Shown here: positions 9,363 to 17,348 of the stretch, piece after piece
Numbering within the stretch: position 1 is the first letter of the stretch
How the letters are laid out: each line of letters begins with the position of its first letter
NCBI GenBank assembly: GCA_903828975.1
Contig: CAIKOD010000166.1
Span: forward strand, 1 to 64,000
Direction: 5' to 3'
DNA length: 64,000 bases
Source of the DNA: an uncultured Methanomicrobiales archaeon
Lineage (GTDB): Archaea; Halobacteriota; Methanomicrobia; Methanomicrobiales; Methanospirillaceae
The notes under the pieces: generated by a model
Databases searched by the model: none
The model's input: the letters and a program-made list of their open reading frames with translations, nothing else
What the model was told of the DNA's origin: nothing
Translations under genes and position numbers: made by a program

Positions 9363-10587
9363 GAAGCGACCTCCTCATGCATTCCCCTTTTATAGAAGAA
9401 GAAAAGAGCAGACGCTGTTTCTCCGGGTCCTTTTCATTGCCAAGCACCCACATCATCTTAACGAGTGCTACTTCCGGCAACGTATCGGCGCCTTCAATTA
9501 CCCCGATTTTCAATAGGTCCCGCCCTGTGTCATACACGCGGTCACAGACACGCCCGTTCAGGCACTGGGAAGTCATCATAATGATGGTACCATCATCAAC
9601 CAGCGTTTTGAGGGCTGGTATCCAGTCCGTGCTCACGTGGCCAAGGCCGGTACCGGCAAGGACCAGCCCGTGTACCTCCCCGGTTTCCGGGAGTGCCGAT
9701 GGGGGCATTCCCGGGTAAAAGTACAGGAGCCTGCAGGACTCATCGAGGACCGGACTGATGGCCGGTTCACGGGACCCCCGTCTCACCGCTCCCGGTGAAA
9801 GGTGTATGTCCAGTGAAGGATAGTCCACGTAACCCAATGGCGCTATGCCAATACTCTGGAACGCATCGCGCCGCGATGTATGCATCTTCCTGACTCTCGT
9901 TGCCCGGTGGATTGCACAGCGGTCATCACTTGTCGAGGCATGCATTACAACTGCCACTTCCCCGAGGGGGCTGACTGCGGCAGTCGCACTGCATAATGCG
10001 TTCATGGTATTATCGCTGCTCGGCCGGTCGGCCGATCTCTGGGAGCCGACAAAGATAACCGGCACCGGGGTATCAACCATGAAGCTGACTGCGGCTGAAC
10101 TATAGGACATTGTATCGGTGCCATGGGTCACAATCACACCCGTGGCCCCGTTCTTAATTTCTTTATACACCGCTGCTGCCAGTTCCTGCCATATTGCAGG
10201 GGTCATATTTTCAGACAGGATCGTGTATAACTGCGTTGTCCGGTACCTGGCAATTCCTGAAAGGCCTGGTATTGCCCTCAGAATATCATCGGCGTCGAAC
10301 TGGCTTGTTACGGCTCCGGTACGATAATCGATCCTGCTTGCAATTGTCCCACCCGTTGAAATGATTGAAAGGGGTGGGAGAGAGTCATTCTGCGTCGTTG
10401 AAATTTCCGGTCGGCCGACCGGGTCCGGTCGTTCCATGAACCTGCAGGTATCGCTTCCTACACCGATGTTATACCCGCTGTCAAGCTTGATGACGGCTTT
10501 TCCCTCTCTGCTCGTAATATATGTCCCGTTAAACCGGGTGCCGGCATATGAACACTCAATCCGGTCACCGGTTTTCAGTCGTTCCAT
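9352..10587 (-). CDS. gatD: Glu-tRNA(Gln) amidotransferase subunit D
   Basis: A 411-residue GatD: an N-terminal beta-barrel domain (about 1-75) followed by an L-asparaginase-type glutaminase that supplies ammonia to GatE. The catalytic threonine motifs are visible as ISTGGTIAS (about residue 76) and VIVTHGTDTMSYS (about 160). The start shares one base with the argH stop (TAATG) and the end overlaps gatE, giving an argH-gatD-gatE unit. Confidence 0.95.
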   Translation of the reverse strand: MERLKTGDRIECSYAGTRFNGTYITSREGKAVIKLDSGYNIGVGSDTCRFMERPDPVGRPEISTTQNDSLPPLSIISTGGTIASRIDYRTGAVTSQFDADDILRAIPGLSGIARYRTTQLYTILSENMTPAIWQELAAAVYKEIKNGATGVIVTHGTDTMSYSSAAVSFMVDTPVPVIFVGSQRSADRPSSDNTMNALCSATAAVSPLGEVAVVMHASTSDDRCAIHRATRVRKMHTSRRDAFQSIGIAPLGYVDYPSLDIHLSPGAVRRGSREPAISPVLDESCRLLYFYPGMPPSALPETGEVHGLVLAGTGLGHVSTDWIPALKTLVDDGTIIMMTSQCLNGRVCDRVYDTGRDLLKIGVIEGADTLPEVALVKMMWVLGNEKDPEKQRLLFSSSIKGECMRRSLHGL

Positions 10588-12065
10588 TATTGGATAAGCC
10601 TCCCTGCGTCTGTCAGCATTGTTTCAATGGTGTGGCGGACGCCTTTTATTTTTGAATCGGTAATTTTCTGGTCCCTGTTCAGTTTCTCTCTTGCAAGGGC
10701 AATTGCTTCTGCAGTAGCGGAAGGTGCAGGTCCGCCGGGGTGGTCCCGCATGGCTACACTATCCTCGACTGATAACGCGGATATAACCTGTTTTTCTGTA
10801 AGGCCCCGTTCTGACAGGGTTTTTCCTGTTATCTCCACTGCCGCCACATCGAGAGTCTTTATTTCAAGTGTGCCGTTTCGTACTGCCCTGCCAACAATGC
10901 TGTGGGCTGTCCGGAATGGTATGTTATATTCCCTGACCAGGAGGTCTGCTACGTCTGTAGCAGTGGACATGCCTCTCCCGGCCTCGGTTTTCATACGGGC
11001 GATATCGAACCGGGCGCCCGATATCATGCCGGGCAACAGGTGCAGGCTCGTGGCAGCGTCCCTTGCCCCTCTCCAGAGGTGCGGGGTCAGCTCCTGGAGG
11101 TCCCGGTTATAACTCATGGGAAGGCCCTTGGTGATTACAAGAGCTGCTGTATATGCTCCTGCGACTGATCCTGCCTTTGCCCTCATTATTTCAGCGGTGT
11201 CCGGATTTTTCTTTTGCGGCATTATTGAACTGGTTGAACAGAACTGGTCATCGAGGCTGACAAAGCCGGTGAACGAAGAACTCCAGAGAACCAGCTCTTC
11301 ACAAAGCCTGCTCACGGTTGCCATCATAATTGAAAGGTCAGAGAGGACTTCCAGAGCAAAATCCCGGGTTGCAACTGCATCCATGGTATTCATGATGATC
11401 CCGTCAAATCCGAGCAGCCTGGCGGTATAGTCGCGATCTATCCGGTACCCCGATGATGCAAATGCAGCAGCACCAAGGGGGGACTGGTTGACCCGTGCAT
11501 ACGCCTCGTGCAACCGGTCAAAATCGCGTGAAAAAGCCTGTTCGTAGGCAAGGAGATGGTGGGCAAGAGTCGTTGGCTGGGCATGCTGGAAGTGGGTGAA
11601 CCCTGGCATAAATGAATCACGATGTTGTTGTGCGCATCCTAAAAGGACTTCCCGGAGTTTAACTAGTGAACCCATCTGTCCGAGTAGTTCATCCCTTAGG
11701 TGGAGCCGGATACAGGCCGCAACCTCATCATTTCTTGAGCGCCCGATATGGAGTCTTCCACCTGCCCCTTCACCTGCAGCAGCAATCAGCACTGATTCGA
11801 TACCCGCATGGATATCCTCAAAATGATCAGAAAAGGCTTCTTCAGGTACTCCGGTACCATGCATGCCGAGGAGCACCCGCATGATGGCAACGGCGTTGTC
11901 ATGATCAATCACGCCCTGCCTTTTCAGCATCAGGAGATGCGCTATATCCACGAGCAAATCTGCCTCTGCAATACTCCGGTCCGCATCCATTGAGGAAAGG
12001 AACTGTTTAATCCCCGGTACCCTTTCGCCCGACAGGCGGCCACGTCTGACTACATCTTCCTGCAT
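10587..12065 (-). CDS. argH: Argininosuccinate lyase
   Basis: A 492-residue member of the fumarase/aspartase superfamily. The signature SSIMPQKKNPD (about residues 280-290) contains the catalytic serine loop, and GRSRNDEVA near residue 110 is typical of ArgH. It cleaves argininosuccinate into arginine and fumarate. It sits 43 bases after the HTH regulator and is coupled to gatD. The start before QEDVVRRGRLSGERV is the first ATG and gives the expected N-terminus. Confidence 0.95.
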   Translation of the reverse strand: MQEDVVRRGRLSGERVPGIKQFLSSMDADRSIAEADLLVDIAHLLMLKRQGVIDHDNAVAIMRVLLGMHGTGVPEEAFSDHFEDIHAGIESVLIAAAGEGAGGRLHIGRSRNDEVAACIRLHLRDELLGQMGSLVKLREVLLGCAQQHRDSFMPGFTHFQHAQPTTLAHHLLAYEQAFSRDFDRLHEAYARVNQSPLGAAAFASSGYRIDRDYTARLLGFDGIIMNTMDAVATRDFALEVLSDLSIMMATVSRLCEELVLWSSSFTGFVSLDDQFCSTSSIMPQKKNPDTAEIMRAKAGSVAGAYTAALVITKGLPMSYNRDLQELTPHLWRGARDAATSLHLLPGMISGARFDIARMKTEAGRGMSTATDVADLLVREYNIPFRTAHSIVGRAVRNGTLEIKTLDVAAVEITGKTLSERGLTEKQVISALSVEDSVAMRDHPGGPAPSATAEAIALAREKLNRDQKITDSKIKGVRHTIETMLTDAGRLIQ

Positions 12066-12108
12066 CGACTGTAATCACTCCTGTTGATAAATTGGCCGCC
12101 GGATGAGA

Positions 12109-12642
12109 TTAAAGCCACGCTTTTTTAGAGGCAAGCTCGATCGCCCGCTGGACCGATTCCTTTGGAATTATCGTTGCCACCGGGATATGGACGAGCTGTT
12201 CAATGACACTGCTGACGATGGGGGCGCAGACTATCGCAATTGCACCTTCCCGTTCAGCCCTGACTGCTGACACAATCGCATCTTCCATGGTATGCACAGG
12301 GTATTCACGTATATTGACACGGTGGCCTTCGACATCAGCGATCCGTTCTACTACAATATCGAGTACCGGGCGTGCCGCAATGAGACCGATAAATTCTTCC
12401 TCGCTATGCCGGTAATACCGCCGCAATGCACGGACAATCGCCCGCAATGTTGAAAGGTTCGGAGACCGTTTGCCATGAAGGATTTTATAGAGGGAACTTT
12501 GGGCAATGCCACTTTCAAGCGATAGCTCACGGATCGTAATTCTCAAATCCTTTCGGAGAATATCATTAAGAGCGACCACAAACTCTTCATCTGATAACAG
12601 GGCCGCCCGCATGAGCTTGTCTACAGGGTCCATCTGTACCAT
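12109..12642 (-). CDS. HTH (XRE-type) transcriptional regulator
   Basis: A 177-residue protein with a Cro/C1-type helix-turn-helix in residues about 30-75 (TIRELSLESGIAQSSLYKILHGKRSPNL). The C-terminal alpha/beta domain (about 85-177) has IADVEGHRVNIREY and AIAIVCAPIVSSVIEQL, suggesting a small effector-binding sensor domain of unknown ligand. It is transcribed away from the ABC transporter across a 200-base gap with a repeated GATACAATA motif, so it is a likely regulator of that transporter and of itself. Starts at M1 or M4 are both possible. Confidence 0.8.
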   Translation of the reverse strand: MVQMDPVDKLMRAALLSDEEFVVALNDILRKDLRITIRELSLESGIAQSSLYKILHGKRSPNLSTLRAIVRALRRYYRHSEEEFIGLIAARPVLDIVVERIADVEGHRVNIREYPVHTMEDAIVSAVRAEREGAIAIVCAPIVSSVIEQLVHIPVATIIPKESVQRAIELASKKAWL

Positions 12643-12843
12643 AATGGTGATACAATAAGGATAAATGATTATAATAATATTCGTTTTGTGCCAATAATAG
12701 TTTTAAAGACACATCTTACAATGGACATTTATAATATCCTGACTATCCAATAGTAAAGTATCACACGAACAATAGATACAATAGTATCAATATTTTATCC
12801 TTAAAATGAATCTATAAATATTGACAGACCGACATCTTATCAT
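12643..12843. promoter_or_regulatory. Divergent promoter region with repeated GATACAATA
   Basis: This AT-rich gap separates the regulator (minus) and the transporter (plus). GATACAATA occurs at 12649-12657 and again at 12775-12783; the second forms a GATAC-AATA-GTATC inverted repeat (12775-12788). A TATA-like tctataaata at 12811-12820 precedes the transporter ATG by only 24 bases with no clear ribosome binding site, so that transcript is probably leaderless or nearly so. Confidence 0.5.
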
Positions 12844-14097
12844 ATGAAAAAGATTGCTTCCGCCATTGTTGTCTGCATCGCTCTTGCAATGATACTATTC
12901 GTAGCAGGATGTTTACAACCAACAACTCCCCCTACCCCGGTTACCCCCCAGGTAACCACCCCTGCCGTTGCAGGGACGACTGAAGTTGATGTAATGTATG
13001 CGGGGGGTGTCGGGCCGATGCCAGTCCTGCTATCGACAAACCAGATAGATGGCTATATCGCATGGCAACCGTACGTCTCCGTTGCCACTGAATCAGGTAT
13101 CGGGCAACTTGTCACCTATACTAAGGATTTCCCACCGGTGCCCGAATGGAACAATCACCCCTGTTGTGTGCTTACAGCAAGGAATGACCTGGTGGCCGGC
13201 AACCCTGACTTCGTAAATGCGATGGCCGCCCAGACAATCCTTGCTGACCAGTGGATAACCGATCATCCAGATATGGCTGCAGCCGACCTGTCAGAATGGC
13301 TGATTGGTAATGACACTATCAAATTCGGAAACCAGTCTGTACCCGCAATGAGCGTTATGAAGAGCGCGATCCCCTCGGTAAAATATACGACTGAACCTAC
13401 GCCTGAATGGATAAACGGGACGAAAAATTTCGTCAATGCCCAGATTAGTCTCGGGTATGTTACCGGGAGCCTGAAGAACACAAGTGCTGCAGATATGGAT
13501 GCAACCCTGTTTGACTTTGGTCCGTACCGTGCTTCGAAGAAAATGATCGCCGACAAGAAGATCGTTACTCCTGCAAAGGTAAACAAGCAGATTGGAATAG
13601 GTTACCTCAAGGGAGACATGCATGGCGGCGCGCTTATCATCGCGGTCAAGGAATGGAAATACTTCAATGAAACGTACGGCATCGCAATCAAGCCGAGAGA
13701 TCCGACTGCCTCGAAACCGGAGATATGTGACCTCATCGTCAACGGGGTCCCGGTTGCCGAACTGAAGCTGGTTTCAGCCGATGCCGGTCCGCAACTGATG
13801 CAGATGGAGGCAACCGATATTATCGGAATGGGCTACGCCGGTGTCCCCCCTGCAATCGGGTCAATTGACAAAGGTTCACCGGTTAAGATACTCATGCCAA
13901 TAAATACGGAAGGCTCAGGGCTTGTCGCAACGAAAGGGTCACCTGCCCTTGACTGGAACAGTTTCATCAAATATGCAGGAGAGCGCTCAGCAAGCGGGAA
14001 ACCGTTGAAAATTGCGGCACCTGCAAAAGGATCAATCCAGGATGTAATGCTGCAATACTCCCTGAAATACAGCGGTGTGACAATAAAATTTGTCTGA
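12844..14097 (+). CDS. NitT/TauT-type ABC substrate-binding lipoprotein, lobes swapped
   Basis: A 417-residue secreted lipoprotein: signal peptide ending FVAGC (lipid-bearing Cys23), a Pro/Thr-rich linker to about residue 45, then a periplasmic-binding fold. The order is unusual. Residues about 50-150 look like the second half of an SsuA/NrtA-type protein (QIDGYIAWQPY, NHPCCVLTARNDLV, FVNAMAAQ). Residues about 246-417 look like the first half (IGIGYLKGDMHGGALIIAVKEW, LKIAAPAKGSIQDVMLQYSL). The C-terminus at GVTIKFV is where the normal chain would continue into the residues found at the N-terminus. Permease and ATPase genes follow. The substrate is unknown; sulfonate, nitrate-like or other anions are the family's usual ligands. 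Confidence 0.85.
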   Translation: MKKIASAIVVCIALAMILFVAGCLQPTTPPTPVTPQVTTPAVAGTTEVDVMYAGGVGPMPVLLSTNQIDGYIAWQPYVSVATESGIGQLVTYTKDFPPVPEWNNHPCCVLTARNDLVAGNPDFVNAMAAQTILADQWITDHPDMAAADLSEWLIGNDTIKFGNQSVPAMSVMKSAIPSVKYTTEPTPEWINGTKNFVNAQISLGYVTGSLKNTSAADMDATLFDFGPYRASKKMIADKKIVTPAKVNKQIGIGYLKGDMHGGALIIAVKEWKYFNETYGIAIKPRDPTASKPEICDLIVNGVPVAELKLVSADAGPQLMQMEATDIIGMGYAGVPPAIGSIDKGSPVKILMPINTEGSGLVATKGSPALDWNSFIKYAGERSASGKPLKIAAPAKGSIQDVMLQYSLKYSGVTIKFV

Positions 14098-14286
14098 ACC
14101 CCACCTTTTTTTCGAGGGATTCTGCATAATGAAAACACTTCTTTCAAATGTTATACCCGGTATCTGAAGGTAAAGATGGGAGAGGGTATGATCCTTACCC
14201 GTCGAAATGCAGCACATTAATTAACCCTGCCCGTTTCCTGACCTCAGTGAAAGAAGGTTCATCTTGCCTTAGGGAGAAATAATACC

Positions 14287-15096
14287 ATGCAAATGCCCCC
14301 CGATAAACCACAATGGTGGCATGGGATCCTTTCAAAATCCCTCCTTTTAAAAATTGCACTCCCCATCATCATCATCATCAGCTGGGAAGTGCTCTCGATA
14401 CTCATCGATAACCCATTCATACTCCCTTCGATCGAATCGGTCCTGCTCGTGCTGTCCAAACCTTTTGCTGATATCCTTGGAAGCGGGAGTCTCATCGGTA
14501 ATGCAATGATCAGCCTTGGGAGAGTTTTAATCGGGTTTTTTGTTGCTGCGGTGCTCGCAATCCCCCTTGGTATAGGAATGGCCCGGAACGAAAAACTCCA
14601 TGATTTTTTTGATTCCACGGTACAGGTATTCCGGCCTATCCCCCCGCTTGCGTGGGTCCCGCTTGCCCTTGCATGGTTCAGGATTGGCCTTGTTTCAATG
14701 GTCTTTATCATTGCAATCGGTGCATTTTTCCCCATCCTCCTTAATACGCTCGACGGGATGAAAAGCATAAAAAAGACCTGGATCGAAGCCGCCCACACGC
14801 TCGGTGCGAAAGAACGGCAGATCCTGGCCAACGTCGTCCTCCCCGGAGCAGCACCAACTATATGGACCGGCCTCCGGGTCGGGTTCGGTATTGCATGGAT
14901 GTGTGTCGTTGCTGCCGAGATGATGCCCGGTACCAATTCAGGAATCGGGTATCTCATTATCACTTCCTACAACTGGGGGCAGGTGCAGGTAATCATTGCG
15001 GGTATTATCGTTATAGGGGTTATCGGGCTTGGAATTGATTATCTTTTCAAAGTCGTTGAGAAAAAGAAATTTATGTGGAGGGAGCTCGACCGATGA
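14287..15096 (+). CDS. NitT/TauT-type ABC transporter permease
   Basis: A 269-residue inner-membrane permease (SsuC/TauC-like) with about six helices. The cytoplasmic coupling motif EAAHTLGAKERQILANVVLPGAAP, in the expected place near residue 165, contacts the ATPase. It begins 189 bases after the binding protein; that gap holds a short T-run after the stop but no gene. The 3' end overlaps the ATPase start as ATGA. Confidence 0.92.
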   Translation: MQMPPDKPQWWHGILSKSLLLKIALPIIIIISWEVLSILIDNPFILPSIESVLLVLSKPFADILGSGSLIGNAMISLGRVLIGFFVAAVLAIPLGIGMARNEKLHDFFDSTVQVFRPIPPLAWVPLALAWFRIGLVSMVFIIAIGAFFPILLNTLDGMKSIKKTWIEAAHTLGAKERQILANVVLPGAAPTIWTGLRVGFGIAWMCVVAAEMMPGTNSGIGYLIITSYNWGQVQVIIAGIIVIGVIGLGIDYLFKVVEKKKFMWRELDR

Positions 15097-15848
15097 CACT
15101 CATTGTTGAAAATATCAGCAAAGAATTTGAACAGCGTGGTGTCCGATCAGCTGCACTCGTGTCTATTAATCTCGATGTAAAGGAGAAAGAGTTCACCTGC
15201 GTCCTTGGGCCGTCAGGGTGTGGGAAGACAACGCTGCTCCGTATCATAGCCGGTCTTGAGAAAGCAACTACCGGGAGGGTCATGATAGGCGGAGAGCTGG
15301 TCACCGGCCCTTCATCGCGTATGGCGATGATTTTCCAGGACTACTCGCTGTTTCCCTGGCGCACGGTCATTGACAATATCGCGTTTGGTCTCGAGATGAA
15401 GGGAGTCGGTGAAGAAGAACGTCTTGACGTGGCAGCCCATTATCTCGACCTTATCGGTCTGAATGGGTTTGGGGAGAATTTTCCCTACGAGCTCTCGGGT
15501 GGTATGCGCCAGCGCGTTGCCGTGGCACGGGCACTTGCAATTGACCCTTCTGTACTGCTGATGGACGAGCCGTTCGGTGCGCTCGATGCCCAGACCAGGA
15601 ACATGCTTCAGAAGCAATTACTTGAAATCTGGGACAAAACGAAAAAAACAGTCCTTTTCGTGACGCACAGCGTGGACGAGGCAGTATTTATGGCTGACCG
15701 AATTGTCGTGCTTACCAGCAGACCTGGAACGGTAAAAGAAGTCGTTACTATCGATCTTCCAAGACCCCGCGACCGGACAAGCCAGGACTTTGCGAAGGTC
15801 CGCCGTTATGTGCTTGGGCTAATCGATGAACAGCAGTCCACCCAGTAA
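15093..15848 (+). CDS. NitT/TauT-type ABC transporter ATPase
   Basis: About 251 residues with all ABC motifs: Walker A GPSGCGKTT, Q-loop FQDYSLFPW, signature LSGGMRQR, Walker B VLLMDEPFGALD and the H-loop VTHSVDEA. It energises the permease just upstream. The ATG at 15093 overlaps the permease stop (ATGA) and has a GGAGGGAG ribosome binding site; a start 18 bases earlier is less likely. Confidence 0.93.
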   Translation: MTLIVENISKEFEQRGVRSAALVSINLDVKEKEFTCVLGPSGCGKTTLLRIIAGLEKATTGRVMIGGELVTGPSSRMAMIFQDYSLFPWRTVIDNIAFGLEMKGVGEEERLDVAAHYLDLIGLNGFGENFPYELSGGMRQRVAVARALAIDPSVLLMDEPFGALDAQTRNMLQKQLLEIWDKTKKTVLFVTHSVDEAVFMADRIVVLTSRPGTVKEVVTIDLPRPRDRTSQDFAKVRRYVLGLIDEQQSTQ

Positions 15849-15869
15849 GATTTAATAGCAAATATCTCC

Positions 15870-15880
15870 TTTTTATAAAG
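15870..15880 (+). promoter_or_regulatory. TATA-like promoter of L10e
   Basis: ctttttataaag-like TATA element about 30-40 bases before the L10e ATG (15909), with a GGAG ribosome binding site at 15896-15899. Confidence 0.5.
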
Positions 15881-15908
15881 AACGAATAGATCGAAGGAGT
15901 TCTGAGCC

Positions 15909-16436
15909 ATGGTAAGAAAACCGGGAAAGATGTATAGGAATATTTCAAAGAAGGCATATACCCGCCGAAAATACATGGGCGGTGTGCCGGGAAGTAAAAT
16001 TGTCCAGTTCGAAATGGGAAATCTTTCATCTGATTTCCCACTCGAGGCCCACCTTGTTGTAACCGAAAGCTGCCAGATCAGGCATACAGCACTTGAAGCG
16101 GCCCGTATCGCAATAAACAGGCGCCTGATGAAAGAACTCGGAAGAATGAACTTCCACTTTAAAATCCGTGTATACCCACACCACGTGCTCCGCGAAAACA
16201 AGCAGGCAACAGGTGCAGGTGCAGACAGGGTATCAGAAGGTATGAGGCTTTCCTTTGGAAAACCCGTAGGGACTGCTGCGCGCGTAGAATCGAAGCAGAA
16301 AGTGTTCACGGTGTATACGACCCCCCAGTACTTGGAAAAGGTGAAGGATGCACTCCGGCACGGAGGTCACAAGCTCCCGTCTCCTTCGTATATCATCATC
16401 GACCAGAAACTGGTCATTAATGAATCATCAGAATAG
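15909..16436 (+). CDS. rpl10e: Large-subunit ribosomal protein L10e (uL16)
   Basis: A 175-residue archaeal L10e/uL16, which sits near the tRNA acceptor-arm path of the 50S subunit. It has the characteristic N-terminus [21 protein letters not shown], the segment [14 protein letters not shown], and [18 protein letters not shown] containing the loop near the peptidyl transferase centre. The length is normal. It is transcribed alone, with its own TATA-like element and a T-run after the stop. Confidence 0.96.
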   Translation: MVRKPGKMYRNISKKAYTRRKYMGGVPGSKIVQFEMGNLSSDFPLEAHLVVTESCQIRHTALEAARIAINRRLMKELGRMNFHFKIRVYPHHVLRENKQATGAGADRVSEGMRLSFGKPVGTAARVESKQKVFTVYTTPQYLEKVKDALRHGGHKLPSPSYIIIDQKLVINESSE

Positions 16437-16445
16437 ATAGCACAC

Positions 16446-16452
16446 TTTTTTT
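16446..16452 (+). terminator. T-run terminator after L10e
   Basis: Seven T residues about 10 bases after the L10e stop, consistent with archaeal oligo-T termination. From here to the repeats at about 16.68 kb I see no gene. Confidence 0.4.
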
Positions 16453-16721
16453 AACCAACTTTTTAAGACTATCATTCATGAACGTCTTTTTTCATTCAAT
16501 GGTCCCTTGTGATCAGGGTCCTTTTCAGATTTCAATACAATCAGGACGCAGGATCTGAATAACTACAGCAGCCTGCACCGGAAACAAACTGAACACAGAC
16601 TGCGGGCTGGAAGGTTACCCTTGTTTGCTTGTTATGGCAGTCTTGAACGGCAGGTCAAATTCGATGGATGAAATTTTTCCGGCTTTGTTGAAACACACAT
16701 GAACGGGATGTTCACACCCGA

Positions 16722-16783
16722 CCCATGAAATAACCACGTTCAAAATCTCTTCATATTGGTGGCCGTTCAGGCATTTTAATGGG
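16722..16783 (+). repeat. Hairpin element X, copy 2
   Basis: A roughly 60-base element with terminal inverted repeats (CCCATGAAAT ... ATTTTAATGGG) and an inner CCAC...GTGG pair around a constant ATCTCTTCATATT loop. It is near-identical to the copy at 60238-60297. On the minus strand it interrupts the distal end of repeat Y: a GCAGGGTTTC piece lies on one side and a TTTCAACAAAG-like piece on the other. Confidence 0.6.
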
Positions 16784-17000
16784 AAACCCTGCGTGTTTAG
16801 AAAAAGGAATGGGAAATACATAGACAGGAGGGGGTTTCACCCCCGACCTGTCCCACCTCCGACAAGATATCCTCCCAGCTGGGTTCAACTGCAGTATTCA
16901 TGAAAATTTCAGAAATTAAAAGGTCATCCTCTATCCCAACCGGGGTCGCCAAAGCAGCGGGGTGGAACCCCGGGAGCGTGGGCAAATTTGGGAATGCCCT
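16784..17000 (-). repeat. Dispersed repeat Y, copy D
   Basis: On the minus strand this carries the Y order: an AT-rich lead-in, CACGCTCCC, a GGGG/CCCC hairpin, TTTGGCGACCCCGGTTGGGATAG, AATTTCTGAAATTTTC, then a GGGACAG-plus-G-tract palindrome and CTGTCTATGTATTTCC. It aligns with copies B and C over its whole length. Small open frames here have no plausible protein and are artefacts of the repeat. The gap 17001-17348 holds no gene that I can support. Confidence 0.65.
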
Positions 17001-17348
17001 CATCCTCAAGATGGATTTGAGAACTTGTCAACAGAGCTATTTTTTTTACTTGTTTTTTAAGGAGATCATTACCTGGAAAAATAATCGAAAACGAATGGAT
17101 CTGGGAGATGTATGAATAGTACCCCAACTGTTTCACCTTCCCGGGGATTACAGGTAACCGTGATCAACTCATGGTGTTACAATCCGGGTAATCAGCCTTC
17201 CGTGGTTCTAAAACAGAGTCTCTCTCTCGGAAACCTGCTAATAAGAACCTTGCATGTTCCGTAATTCATAAACTAGTTATTTAAGGATAACGAATATGCC
17301 TAATATAATCTGGTATATGTGGAGTTAAAAGCGAAAAGGGGAATTTCT

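Noticed and set aside
16615-17136. Several short open frames on both strands
   Set aside because: They lie within repeats X and Y, and similar sequence at 47.9 and 60.3 kb does not keep the frames open.
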